Shown here piece by piece: positions 9,534 to 18,814 of a stretch of 64,000 nucleotides of DNA. A program made the position numbers and the translations under genes. Location of the stretch: assembly GCF_031626495.1 (NCBI RefSeq), contig NZ_JAMQOJ010000010.1:1-64000 (forward strand), in the 5' to 3' direction. Origin of the DNA: Natrinema sp031626495. Lineage in GTDB: Archaea > Halobacteriota > Halobacteria > Halobacteriales > Natrialbaceae. The notes under the pieces were generated by a model. That model was not told the DNA's origin and did not search any database. It saw only the letters and a list, made by a program, of their open reading frames with translations. Position 1 is the stretch's first letter. Each line of letters opens with the position of its first letter.

Positions 9534-10220
9534 TCAGGAACTGAACTCGTCGAGGCCCGATTGCTCGTGGTCTAGCGGCTCGATGACCTGGGGATCGTCG
9601 TTGCCTGGGTTGTTGACCCGCGTCGAAATCTCGTAAGCGTCTAGATCGTCCTTCGGATACGGCTGGCACAGTTCCTTGCGGGTGTCCGGGTCTGCGGCGA
9701 GCCAGTCAGATTCCGCGTCCTGCGGGAGGACGACCGGCATCCGGTCGTGGATTGAGTTCATCAGGTCGTTCGGCTCTGTCGTAAGAATCGTGACGCACGA
9801 GATCGTCTCGTCGTCACCCTCCCAGACGTCCCAGAGTCCGGCCATCGCGAAGGCAGGGTCGTCTTCGCGGTGAATCCGGTAGGGCTGTTTCGACCCGCCG
9901 TTCGGCGATTTCCACTCGTAGAACCCTGACGAGAGAACCAGACAGGGGCGGGATTCCCACGCCCGCTCGAAGACGCGTTTCTCGTCGGCAGTCTCGGAGC
10001 GAGCGTTGATGATTCCCTCCTCGGGCTCGTCCGCCCAGAACGGAATCAGCCCCCAGTGGTAGGCATCGATCTCGTCTGGAGTCTCGTTCGTGATGATGTA
10101 GAGGTCCTCGCCAGGCGCGATGTTGTATCGGGGTGTATACCCGCCGTCTGCGACGACCTCGGCGTCGAAGCGAGCCTCGAGGTCTGCTTGGTCGATAAAG
10201 AGCGAGTTTCGGCCACACAT
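9534..10220 (-). CDS. SRAP-domain protein (HMCES/YedK-like abasic-site protease)
   Basis: A 228-residue SOS response-associated peptidase. The catalytic Cys2 is at the new N-terminus (MCGRNSLF), with the other conserved residues in NIAPGEDLYI, GLIPFWA, INARSETADEKRVF, SSGFYEWK and IHDRMPVVL. Members crosslink to abasic sites in single-stranded DNA through Cys2 and protect them during replication. The start was fixed at ATG 10220 because the mature enzyme must begin Met-Cys-Gly-Arg; an upstream open frame has no support. Its position beside replication genes fits a role in DNA maintenance. All key residues are intact. Confidence 0.92.
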   Translation of the reverse strand: MCGRNSLFIDQADLEARFDAEVVADGGYTPRYNIAPGEDLYIITNETPDEIDAYHWGLIPFWADEPEEGIINARSETADEKRVFERAWESRPCLVLSSGFYEWKSPNGGSKQPYRIHREDDPAFAMAGLWDVWEGDDETISCVTILTTEPNDLMNSIHDRMPVVLPQDAESDWLAADPDTRKELCQPYPKDDLDAYEISTRVNNPGNDDPQVIEPLDHEQSGLDEFSS

Positions 10221-10521
10221 ACCAGAGGGTTCGGAGGGAGGCATCTTCAACGTGGTCGCACAGGACTTCGTGGCACCGACGTACATAACCAACATACGCC
10301 CCGTCATTCATAGAGTGGTGGTTAACGGAGGCAGTACTAGACAAGTCTGATTCTGGAAACTTCACGGAACCGGACGCACGATCCCAAAAATTCGGCGACT
10401 AACTCACCCACACCGTAACTCAGCAGCTCAGCCAGGCCTTCGAATTGATCCGGGGCAGAATATACCCGGAATTCGATGGGCGACGACAGAGTATAAATAC
10501 TCATCTTCCGTTCTGGTGACC
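10221..10521. promoter_or_regulatory. intergenic region with strong promoter for the GmrSD-like gene
   Basis: Non-coding stretch between divergent genes. It contains a near-perfect archaeal TATA box (TATAAATA, 10492-10499) whose centre lies 26 bp before the ATG at 10522, the spacing expected for a leaderless transcript. I see no small gene in the rest of this stretch. Confidence 0.6.
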
Positions 10522-12435
10522 ATGTCCAGATAGGTCTCGGATTATTTGTCTGAAATAAACGACCATATCTTTCTTCCCGGCCTCCAGCGGGAGTTTGTCT
10601 GGAATCCCAGGCAGATTGAGGAACTGTTCGATTCATTGATTCGAGACTATCCAATCGGAGCCATAACTAAATGGAGAGTTCGAGCGGCCAATATTAGCGA
10701 CTACAACTCGTATAATTTTCTGCGGATGTATGTCGCTGATGACTATCGGCCACCGGATCCAGTTTTGGCAGAATACGACCTCTATAATCAGGAAGTTGAA
10801 GACAAAGAACCGGAGATTCTGATCATAGACGGCCAGCAGCGGCTGAACTCACTCTATATCGGGGTCGAGGGCGGAATTACCGTATACAATGGCGGACGAG
10901 GGAAGCCCAGTGATCAGCTCCAGTACTGGGAAGGCCAGCGGCTGTGCGTTGACCTATTCGGCCACCCAGAGTACGATCACGACGATACAGCAGGCGACTA
11001 CGAGTTTGAGTTCAAATCGACAGGGAAGTTTGGAGGAACGGACGATACCGGTTATTCCATGACTGGCGACACGCGACACCTGTGGATGCCGGTCGGGGAG
11101 TTATGGAACGGAGGCGACGACGGGGGCTCCGGGAACTCCACGGTGCTTGAGGGAAGAGCACTTAGCGAAGTCGTCGATGAATACGTGGACACCGCCGAAT
11201 TGAGGGCGGACAACGAAACCCGCTACCAGCTGCGCAGTATTTCGATGGCCGTCGCGAGAGACATTACGAGCAACGTTCTACAGGACGATCTCGAAACAGA
11301 CAGTACGAACAAGGATAGGTCCGAAATTCCCGAGATATTCACGAGGCTGAACATGGAGGGCTCTGATCCGAAGCCCTACCAGCTCCTCCTCTCAAAACTA
11401 ATGAGTTATTGGCCGTACGCGGAAGAGGAGGGCGAGCGAATCAATCCTAGGGAGGTCATCCAAGATTGGATTGACGAATTTAAACAGAAGTTCCCTGAGT
11501 ATGAGCAAGAAATCGACCGGAAGCTGTTTCTCCGATATACAGCATACTTAGTCGGAACAGACCTCCTCCGAAGCAATCTTAGTAGTATCGATGAAGATAG
11601 AATGGACGAGATGCGCGAGCGGTGGCTGTATAATGAGCCTGTCGTCGCCGGACGGCGATTCGAGTGGTTCCGGTCATCGCTCGAGAAGGCTTTCCAGACA
11701 GTAATTGAGAGCGGGATTCGGAGCTCGGTTATGAACACGATGCCCATTTTCGCACTACTTGGCGTGTTCTATTACCAGAATCCGGACGCTGAGGTCTCCG
11801 ACGCGAACCGCGAGAGTGTTTTCCAGTTCGTCGCAAGAGCCCTCTTGCTGAACAAATACTACCAGGTTCTGACCTACGGCAAGTGCCGCAATTGGATGCG
11901 ATACCTTCGCGAATGGGAACCAGAACCCAACGAGCCCATCGTTTTCCCAGGAGAGGAGCTATTTGAATCGGAGAACATCAGCCCATCTGCTGAAGATATC
12001 CGTCGAGTCGTAGCCAACGCTCGTTACGAGAGCAGCCCAGGAGAGCCTGTATTTACCGACACAGATGTCACGGCAGTACTCGGCCTCATTGAGGAATCAT
12101 ATACGCAATCGGCGTCCACCAGTATTGGCGACTACTCGGTTGACCACATCTACCCGAAAAGCAGGGCAGAATCCGTATCTGAATCTATAGGAGAGACTGT
12201 TGATCTTAATCGAATCGGGAATCTACAGCTGTTGCCACACGAGATGAACGAAGAAATCAAAAGCGACCAGTGGCCCCACGGCTGGTTGGACGACCTCGGC
12301 AACGCCGAGTCTGAGCGTATCCAACGTGTAAATCAGTATCCCGATATCGAGCCCACCCCGGAGAACGCACAGGCGTTTATCCAGGCTCGCGAAGAGCGGA
12401 TTACCGACTACTTGATTGACAAATACGTGAAGTGA
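10522..12435 (+). pseudogene. GmrSD-type nuclease (DUF262 + HNH/DUF1524), nonsense at codon 4
   Basis: The product matches single-chain GmrSD-like type IV restriction nucleases: an N-terminal DUF262 domain (LPGLQREFVWNPRQIEELFDSL and the IIDGQQRLNSLY motif) and a C-terminal HNH domain (YSVDHIYPKSRAES...NRIGNLQLLPHEMNE). These enzymes cut modified phage DNA. The expected start is ATG 10522, placed 26 bp after a TATA box, and reads M-S-R-stop: codon 4 is TAG (10531-10533) and the frame then runs open to 12435. CAG to TAG would explain it. A TTG at 10546 could restart translation and give 629 residues, losing only a few N-terminal amino acids. So the gene is either newly inactivated, poorly expressed, or uses the weak start. 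Confidence 0.75.
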
Positions 12436-12515
12436 AGAGAGAACTGCACGTCGCAGTCCTATAGAATTTTCACAGAAATTAAACTGAGACAACGGGCTAC
12501 TGAGCTCCTCACGTA

Positions 12516-12558
12516 TTAACCAACAGACCAAGGGAGTATGCATCCAATTGTTGGTTAA
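12516..12558. repeat. inverted repeat IR1 (TTAACCAACA-N23-TGTTGGTTAA)
   Basis: Perfect 10-bp arms at 12516-12525 and 12549-12558 with a 23-bp spacer. It lies in the gap between the GmrSD-like gene and the RecA-like/PolB operon. It is one of six copies in the window. Confidence 0.85.
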
Positions 12559-12714
12559 CGAAGGAGGCGTCTCATATCGGAATTGTTCTCGGAAGTGTCC
12601 ATTCTAACACGAAAACACGCAAACAGCGACGCCACTTGTTGTATTCAGATCGGTTCCCTGAAACGCGGAAGTGACACGCCGCGGCTTATCGGAAAGGTGG
12701 GCATCTAGTTGAGT

Positions 12715-13659
12715 ATGCCTAATCACTCTACATCGACATCGAACCGGTTGTCGATCGACCAGCCGACACGGGGCGCTGACCGCAATCGGTCCCTCGCTGA
12801 CCAGGCCGATCCGGCTACGGACGAGATGCTGTTACCGCAGCTCGACGACGGCATCACGCTGCTCGACGTCGAGGGTGGCCGCGGCGTCCCGATCCTGCAG
12901 TCGCTCGTGCTCGACCATCTCCTCCTGCACGACGGGCCCGCCTTCTGGGTCGACGCAAATGGTCACGCGACAACGACGACACTCGCCCAGATCGCGCCCA
13001 GTCAACGGTTGCTCAACCGAATCCACGTCGCACGCGGATTTACCGCGTACCAGCACTACGGCGCCGTCTGTGATCTCCCGACGGCAGTGAACAAGTCGAT
13101 CCAAATGTCCACCACCGATGCCGGGGCGGCCGGTCGACGGGCACCAAGTCGCGACGAGGACACGTCGCCCCATACCCCCGCCCTCATCGTCGCGCCGGCC
13201 GTCGACGCCCAGTACCGCGCCGACGATACCCTTGGCGAGACTCACGCGAAAACCCTCCAGGCCCGAACCCTTGCCCGGTTAGCGACCTACGCCGAGGGGT
13301 ACGACATCCCGATACTCGTTACGCGAAACGAACGAAACGAATTCACCGAGCCGGTCGCGACGGTCGCCGACCACCATCTGGAGTGCGAGCAAACTCGGAT
13401 GGGGCCACGGGTCGTCGGCGAGGACTTCGAGACGCTCGTCTATCCCGTCGACGACGGGGCGTACTACCAGACGACGTTCGCGTACTGGCGGCAGCTGCTC
13501 GCGGCACGCGCCACGCAGGTCGGCGTGGAACCGACGACGCCAGCGCCGTCGACTCCGGAGGGTGTCGGGACGGGCGTCACAGCTGACGGTGAGACGGTGG
13601 CGGCAACCGCGGACCCCTTGCTCGATGCGTGGACGGCGACCGGGACAGGAGGCCGATAG
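12715..13659 (+). CDS. RecA/RadA-superfamily-like protein with degenerate P-loop
   Basis: A 314-residue protein. The order ITLLDVEGGRGVPILQSLVL, FWVDANGHATTTTLAQI, LLNRIHVARGFTAYQHYGAV and PALIVAPAVDAQYR follows the RecA/RadB core: P-loop region, substrate strand, and Walker B strand. The P-loop position lacks the invariant Lys-Thr, so ATP binding is doubtful. It is the first gene of an operon with a 101-aa protein and PolB, suggesting a role in plasmid replication or repair. ATG 12715 is preferred; a TTG at 12709 is also in frame. The assignment rests on pattern recognition rather than a clear signature, and no experimentally defined function is known to me. Confidence 0.5.
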   Translation: MPNHSTSTSNRLSIDQPTRGADRNRSLADQADPATDEMLLPQLDDGITLLDVEGGRGVPILQSLVLDHLLLHDGPAFWVDANGHATTTTLAQIAPSQRLLNRIHVARGFTAYQHYGAVCDLPTAVNKSIQMSTTDAGAAGRRAPSRDEDTSPHTPALIVAPAVDAQYRADDTLGETHAKTLQARTLARLATYAEGYDIPILVTRNERNEFTEPVATVADHHLECEQTRMGPRVVGEDFETLVYPVDDGAYYQTTFAYWRQLLAARATQVGVEPTTPAPSTPEGVGTGVTADGETVAATADPLLDAWTATGTGGR

Positions 13660-13661
13660 CG

Positions 13662-13967
13662 ATGGGGCGCACGAACCCGACGTACCGAGATGCGCTGCGG
13701 GCCATCGAAGAGCGCTGGGCGGAGTTCCGCCGGGCACTGCGGCGTCGCAACCAGCCACGGTTCGACCGGCTGTTCGAGTACGCCCGCGAGCACGCCGACG
13801 CGAGCGGGCTGTTGAACCACCAGAACCCGCTGCTACCGGCGCTGTTCAGCATCGATCTCGAACAGGAGGGCCGCCTCGACGACCACGAGGAACGCCTCGA
13901 GAAACTAGAAGCCGCGGTCGCAACAGGCGATGACCAGGAGGGCGCTCCACCGGACGCGAACCCGTGA
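13662..13967 (+). CDS. small charged protein in polB operon
   Basis: A 101-residue, helical, highly charged protein (MGRTNPTYRDALRAIEERWAE...). It starts at ATG 13662, three bases after the stop of the RecA-like gene, and its stop overlaps the polB start (GTGA at 13964-13967). This tight spacing implies one transcript and coupled translation. A C-terminal coiled coil is likely (LEQEGRLDDHEERLEKLEAAV). It may be a polymerase or RecA-like accessory protein, but that is only inferred from its position. Confidence 0.7.
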   Translation: MGRTNPTYRDALRAIEERWAEFRRALRRRNQPRFDRLFEYAREHADASGLLNHQNPLLPALFSIDLEQEGRLDDHEERLEKLEAAVATGDDQEGAPPDANP

Positions 13968-16135
13968 CGATGCCGTTCAGTATCGACTTTCTGGACGACG
14001 GCCGCGTCCTGGAGTGGGAGGCAACCGCCGACGGCGCCGTCGCAACCGAGCGCGATGACTACACTCCACGCTTCTACGTCGCCGCTCGCGACCCGGCGTC
14101 CGACCTCGACCTCACGACGCTCCAGTCCGTGTACGACCAGCACCCGGATGTCGTCGCGGCCGAGTTGGTTGCGCAACGACCGGGCTTTCGACGAGACGAG
14201 GAGGCCGTACTCGCGGTCGACGTCGCCCACATCGACCGCGTCACCCCACTCGCCCGGCAGGCACGCCAGTTGTCGGACTATCCAATCGGGGATCTCGCCT
14301 GTTTCAACGTCGACTTCTCGCGAGAGTTCCGGTACTGTCTGGAGACCGGCGCCGATCCGACGCCGGCGAGCGAGCTGTCGACGCTTCGGCTCAGCGTCCC
14401 AGTGACCGAAACGAGCAACGACGTCTATGGGGAACTGTCTGTCGCCGGCGACACCGTCACCGGCTCGCCGACGGATATCCTGACCGCCGTCCAGGGGGCG
14501 CTCGAAGCACACGATCCGGACGTCCTGGTCTGCTCGACGAGCGAGATCGTCCCGACCCTGTACGAGATGGCGACGGACGCCGGCGTCGACGACTTCTCGC
14601 TGAGTCGGTGGCCGGACGTCGATTATCAGCAGCTCGCGAGCCGGTCGACGTACTCGAGCTACGGCCGCGTCGGTCACTCCCCGGCGCGGTACAACGTGCC
14701 CGGCCGGGCGATCATCGACCAGTCGAACACGTTCTTCTACGGGGAGACGAACCTCGACGGTATCCTCGACCTCGTGTCGCGCTCGAAAAAGCCCGTCCAG
14801 GAGCTCGCGTGGGCGTCGATCGGGAACGTGCTCACCGCGATCCAGATCTGCGAGGCCCACGACCGCGGTGTCCTCGTGCCGTGGAACTCCTGGCGCCACG
14901 AGTTCTACAAGCCGATGGGGACGCTCCACGACGCCGACCGCGGCGGCTTCATCTTCGTCCCCGAGGTCGGGCTCCACGAGAACGTCCACGAACTCGACTT
15001 CTCCTCGTTGTACCCGAACATCATCTGTACCAGAAACGTCTCACCGGACGTCATCCGGTGTGACTGCCACAGCGACCGCGACGACGTCCCCGGCCTCGGG
15101 TACTCGATCTGCGACGACCGGGGCTACCTCGTCGACGTGCTGCAGCCGATCATCGACGCTCGCGACGAGATCAAGGCAGCCATCCGTCGCGAGAAGGAAC
15201 GGGACGACCCCAACGAGGACCGCTTGGCGGAACTCGAGGGGCGGTCGGGAGCGCTGAAGTGGATCCTCGTCGCCTGCTTCGGCTATCAGGGGTTCAGCAA
15301 CGCCAAATTCGGCCGCATCGAGTGCCACGAGGCAATCAACGCGTTCGCTCGCGAGATTCTGCTGATGGCGAAACAGCGGCTGGAAGCCGGCGGCTGGCGC
15401 GTCGTCCACGGCATCGTCGACTCCATCTGGGTGACTCCGGACCCCGACGTCGACGACGAGGACCGCGAGGACCTCCAGACGCTCGCGACGGAGATCACGG
15501 AACGCGTCGAGATTCGGCTCGAACACGAGGCCCACTACGACTGGGTGGCGTTCGTGCCACAGCGCGAGAGCGACGCCGGCGCGCTGACCAAGTACTTCGG
15601 GAAGGTCGCCGGCGACGACGACTTCAACGTCAGAGGTATCGAAGCCCGGCAGCGTTCGACCCCGCCGTTCATCGAGGACGTCCAGCGGGACTGTCTCGAA
15701 CGGCTTGATGCGACTCGATCTCCGGACACCGTACTCGACTGTCTTCAGGACGCAATCAAGCGCCTCCACGCTGGAACAGTGCCGGTCGAGCAGCTCGTCG
15801 AACGGAATCGTGTCTCCAAGCCGCTGGAGGGATACACGCAGAACACACAGAACGTGGCGGCGCTGAAGCGGGCTCGAGAGCAGGACCTCGCCATCCACCC
15901 GGGACAGGACATCGAGTACGTAGTTGTCGACGACGAGAAGAGTTCGCGAGAGCGGGTCGCATTGGCTCACGAAGAGGTAGAGTCGTACGATGCGTCGTAC
16001 TACGAGACGCAACTCGTCAGAGCTGTCGAGAGTGTGCTGTCACCGCTCGGCTGGGATCGGACGGAGATTCAACGCGAGATCGCGGAAACTCGGGAAACGG
16101 ACTTGGCCGCCTTCACCGAGATTAAGAGTGGTTAA
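13964..16135 (+). CDS. divergent family B DNA polymerase
   Basis: A 723-residue PolB-type polymerase. Motif A is ELDFSSLYPNII (about residue 340), motif B is LVACFGYQGFSNAKFG, and motif C is VHGIVDSIWV (about 483), where the usual DTDS reads IVDS, so the first aspartate is lost and the second kept. The exonuclease domain looks degenerate: DVLVCSTSEIVPTLYE stands where a family B Exo II motif would have N...FD. Family knowledge: plasmid and virus-like elements of haloarchaea carry such polymerases, for replication or repair. The GTG at 13964 overlaps the upstream stop; ATG 13970 is an alternative. The stop codon lies inside inverted repeat IR2. Confidence 0.88.
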   Translation: MTMPFSIDFLDDGRVLEWEATADGAVATERDDYTPRFYVAARDPASDLDLTTLQSVYDQHPDVVAAELVAQRPGFRRDEEAVLAVDVAHIDRVTPLARQARQLSDYPIGDLACFNVDFSREFRYCLETGADPTPASELSTLRLSVPVTETSNDVYGELSVAGDTVTGSPTDILTAVQGALEAHDPDVLVCSTSEIVPTLYEMATDAGVDDFSLSRWPDVDYQQLASRSTYSSYGRVGHSPARYNVPGRAIIDQSNTFFYGETNLDGILDLVSRSKKPVQELAWASIGNVLTAIQICEAHDRGVLVPWNSWRHEFYKPMGTLHDADRGGFIFVPEVGLHENVHELDFSSLYPNIICTRNVSPDVIRCDCHSDRDDVPGLGYSICDDRGYLVDVLQPIIDARDEIKAAIRREKERDDPNEDRLAELEGRSGALKWILVACFGYQGFSNAKFGRIECHEAINAFAREILLMAKQRLEAGGWRVVHGIVDSIWVTPDPDVDDEDREDLQTLATEITERVEIRLEHEAHYDWVAFVPQRESDAGALTKYFGKVAGDDDFNVRGIEARQRSTPPFIEDVQRDCLERLDATRSPDTVLDCLQDAIKRLHAGTVPVEQLVERNRVSKPLEGYTQNTQNVAALKRAREQDLAIHPGQDIEYVVVDDEKSSRERVALAHEEVESYDASYYETQLVRAVESVLSPLGWDRTEIQREIAETRETDLAAFTEIKSG

Positions 16136-16172
16136 CCAACACCATCGAGGTATCGAGAGATTTGTTGGTTAA
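16132..16172. repeat. inverted repeat IR2 (TTAACCAACA-N21-TGTTGGTTAA)
   Basis: Perfect arms at 16132-16141 and 16163-16172. The left arm contains the polB stop codon. With IR1 it brackets the RecA-like/PolB operon. Confidence 0.85.
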
Positions 16173-16206
16173 TACTGAGTGGAGACACGGAAGGGACTGG
16201 ATATCG

Positions 16207-16233
16207 CCCACACACCCCTCGTCCAGAGTGAAA
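16207..16233 (-). repeat. ORB, left member of the perfect inverted pair
   Basis: 27 bp, identical on the opposite strand to 16612-16638. It includes the CACCCCTCGTCCAGAGTGAAA core, that is the G-run and the TTTCACTCTGG box in reverse. Confidence 0.85.
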
Positions 16234-16611
16234 ACCAATCAGAGGTGTGGGGTGAGGTCCACGGGAAACGAGGGTTCTCGTGGCAGAAGATGAGGAAGAA
16301 TCACGGGAAGACTGCCTGAGACGGGAGAACACGGAAGAACTGGAATAGCAAACACGAGCAGCGGTTCGAAACCACCCGGACGAATGCCGCCTTCGTCCTC
16401 TTACTCGTGCTGAATGCACTTGGGGAGTGGTAGGAGGCAGGTAGTAATAAAACCTCTAGATAATTCTAAGGGAATTGGTATGTTTGGAGGAGATTCGACT
16501 GTGTGACGACTGCTGTTCGAGGGATACTCGTCTCACGTCTTGTGATTTCGGCACTTCCCAGCCGACTCGTCGTGTGGTTTCCGCCGGGTCAACCGGGGGA
16601 CTCTCATAGCG

Positions 16612-16638
16612 TTTCACTCTGGACGAGGGGTGTGTGGG
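16612..16638 (+). repeat. ORB, right member of the perfect inverted pair
   Basis: 27 bp, starts TTTCACTCTGGACGAGGGG. Faces away from the AT-rich stretch at 16440-16480 and pairs with the copy at 16207-16233. Confidence 0.85.
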
Positions 16639-17311
16639 TTCGATTCCGTCGCCAGTGTATTATGAGACGTTGAAGGAACAATCGTCATCCTGACTATTCG
16701 CCAACCAGCTAAGCGGCATCAAAGCCGAAATCGGGATTGGTATCTCCCGATCTCCCTCGTCAACCGTAATCAAGACACAATCCCGACAGTTCCGACTGGT
16801 CCCTGCTTTGCTTCGGCTGGAGATCTGGCCTGCGTCTTCACTCTTGATTGGGGGTGCCGACAAACGCCCGTCACCGTCACTCGAGGTTCACACTCCACTC
16901 CAGCTCGTCACACCGGCGCTTTCACTCTGGACGAGGGGTGTCTGCCGTGCGTCAGACGCCCAATGCTGTTGTGTCCTCTCATAGAAATGATTGATTACCC
17001 GGCTCGGGAGATACACTCTGGACGGGGGGTGTTGCCTCAACCAAGTACTCTGCTCACCGGGTGGAGGGCTATTCACTCTTGACCAGGGGTGTGTCAAACC
17101 CGCTCCAGTCCGGCGTTTTCACTCTGGATTGGGGGTGTCGGTCTGCGTCGGTAACTCTCGCTCCGAATCCGATTTCACTCGGGACCGGCTCGATCCTTTG
17201 TGAGGATGATACGGCGGCGATAAAACATCAGAAGACGACCATAGCCCGATTTACACTCTGGTCGAGGTAGCCAAATCATTAAGTAGGTCCCATCCGCGAT
17301 ATCTGATATTG

Positions 17312-18589
17312 ATGGCTGAGGAACCATCCCAACTCTCTGACTTCGACGGCCGCTACGAGGATCCCGCTGACGATCCCCTCTTCGACTTTGATGAAGACGA
17401 CCCCGACCGAGCCAACATTTTCGCTCGCAAGGAGCTGCTGAAGGTTGGCCACGTCCCTGAAAGCGGACGTATCGTCGGCCGAGATGGCGAGATCAAGGCC
17501 GTGGCTGCTGAACTCAGGCCAATCGTTCGTGGCGATCCACCCAACAACGTGATTATTTACGGCAAAACGGGAACCGGGAAGTCACTAGTTGCCCGTCACG
17601 TCACCGAACGAGCCCGGCGAGCCGCGGAGTCGAACGGTGTGTCCGTCGGCACGGTCTACGTCGACTGCGCGCAGCATAACACACAGACACGCGTCGCGAG
17701 GACGGTGACTCGTTCACTCAACGAAACGGACGAGACTGACTTCGATATTCCACGCGCAGGGATTGGCAGCGGTGAATACTACGACTATCTCTGGGAGATT
17801 CTGGATACTGCCTACGAGTCAGTCATCATCATTCTCGACGAGGTGGACCGACTCGATGACGATGATATTCTTATGCAGCTCTCGCGGGCTCGCGAATCGG
17901 GGAAAGCAGATTGCCACCTGGGCGTCATCGCAGTCAGCAACAAGATCGAGTATCGCGACCAGCTGAACGAACGCGTCAAGTCCAGTCTTCGCGAGGAAGA
18001 GTTCGTCTTCCAGCCCTACGATGCGAATCAGCTGCGCGAGATTATGAAGCACCGACGGGACGCGTTCCACGATGGCGTTCTCTCGGATGATGTGATCCCG
18101 CTGACCGCGGCACTAGCCGCGCAAGAACACGGTGACGCCAGAAAGGCAATCGAAATTCTTCGTCACGCCGGCGAACTGGCCGAACGAGAAAACGTCGAGA
18201 CGGTCGTCGAGGAACACGTTCGCGATGCTCAGGAGTGGGCTGAAATCGATCGGTTCGAGGAGCTTCTCCGTGGATCGACGACCCAGGTCAAATTCATCCT
18301 CTATTCTCTCGCGCTGCTCACCGAAGAGAATCCGAACGAGGATGGATTCTCGACCAACCGGATTTATGAACGGTATCAGGCGACGACAGAGAAGGCTGAC
18401 GCGAAGACTCTCAGCGAGCACCGCGTCTATGAGCTGTTGAAAGAGCAGGCGTTCCTCGGTGTCGTTGAATCAACTCGGACCGGTGGTGGCCGAGGTGAAG
18501 GCAGTTATCTCGAGCACCGGCTGGTTCAGGATACCGGCATCGTGCTGAAATCTGTCCTCCGGGACAGCCGGCTGGAAGACCTGGCCTAG
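17312..18589 (+). CDS. Orc1/Cdc6 replication initiator
   Basis: A 425-residue AAA+ initiator. Walker A is GKTGTGKS (84-91), Walker B IIILDEVDRL, arginine-finger/sensor region KSSLREEEFVFQPYDANQL, and a C-terminal winged helix from about 330 (STTQVKFILYSLALLTEE...). It binds ORB repeats and recruits the helicase; the array of ORBs directly upstream and a smaller cluster downstream make this the likely initiator of the plasmid. The ATG at 17312 is preferred over a TTG one codon earlier. The protein has an acidic extension before the AAA+ core, as in many haloarchaeal plasmid copies. Confidence 0.92.
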   Translation: MAEEPSQLSDFDGRYEDPADDPLFDFDEDDPDRANIFARKELLKVGHVPESGRIVGRDGEIKAVAAELRPIVRGDPPNNVIIYGKTGTGKSLVARHVTERARRAAESNGVSVGTVYVDCAQHNTQTRVARTVTRSLNETDETDFDIPRAGIGSGEYYDYLWEILDTAYESVIIILDEVDRLDDDDILMQLSRARESGKADCHLGVIAVSNKIEYRDQLNERVKSSLREEEFVFQPYDANQLREIMKHRRDAFHDGVLSDDVIPLTAALAAQEHGDARKAIEILRHAGELAERENVETVVEEHVRDAQEWAEIDRFEELLRGSTTQVKFILYSLALLTEENPNEDGFSTNRIYERYQATTEKADAKTLSEHRVYELLKEQAFLGVVESTRTGGGRGEGSYLEHRLVQDTGIVLKSVLRDSRLEDLA

Positions 18590-18608
18590 CTCCCGTTTCG
18601 GTCGCTGA

Positions 18609-18757
18609 CCACACCCCTGATCACGAGTGTATCTCTCGACACGTCGGAAACGTAGAGTGGGTATCTTTCCCCCCAACTTTACCCGACCGGGCGGACTTGA
18701 CCCATTCACACTGAGGGGTATTCGATGGAGTGATGCCATTCACACTCTGGGGAGTGT
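18609..18757. repeat. second small cluster of ORB-like repeats
   Basis: Downstream of the orc gene lie a minus-strand copy (about 18609-18631, ACACCCCTGATCACGAGTGT) and two plus-strand, shorter copies (about 18703-18719 and 18735-18757, each with ATTCACACT and a G-run). They flank the initiator gene on its other side. The remaining bases between 18590 and 18814 show nothing else. Confidence 0.6.
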
Positions 18758-18814
18758 CATCTGCTACGCACCTAATTGCGCTGATCCAAACAACCAGCTA
18801 CGGTTCAATCCCCT

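Larger units (their letters stand above)
16207..17270. other. replication origin region with ORB-type repeats
   Basis: More than 1.1 kb without a gene. It carries repeats of the form TTTCACTCTGGAC-gAGGGGTGTg, resembling haloarchaeal origin recognition boxes. A 27-bp copy at 16207-16233 (minus) is the exact reverse complement of one at 16612-16638 (plus). Between them is an AT-rich stretch (about 16440-16480), a possible unwinding element. Further plus-strand copies are at about 16836-16857, 16920-16942, 17011-17032, 17071-17093, 17116-17138 and a degenerate one at 17250-17270. An Orc1/Cdc6 gene follows at once, the usual origin arrangement in archaea. The many same-direction copies may also help plasmid copy control. 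Confidence 0.85.

Noticed and set aside
10546..12435. TTG 10546 as the normal start of the GmrSD gene
   Set aside because: The TATA box spacing and family N-terminus favour ATG 10522, with a later nonsense change; TTG is kept only as a possible restart.
13577..14989. Long open frame antisense to polB
   Set aside because: High-GC shadow frame with Arg/Val-rich composition, no motif, fully inside PolB.
15041..16012. Second long antisense frame over polB
   Set aside because: Shadow frame caused by GC-rich codon use, no family features.
16207..17270. Repeats resembling a CRISPR array
   Set aside because: Spacing is irregular, copies differ, both orientations occur and the orc gene is adjacent; they fit ORB elements.
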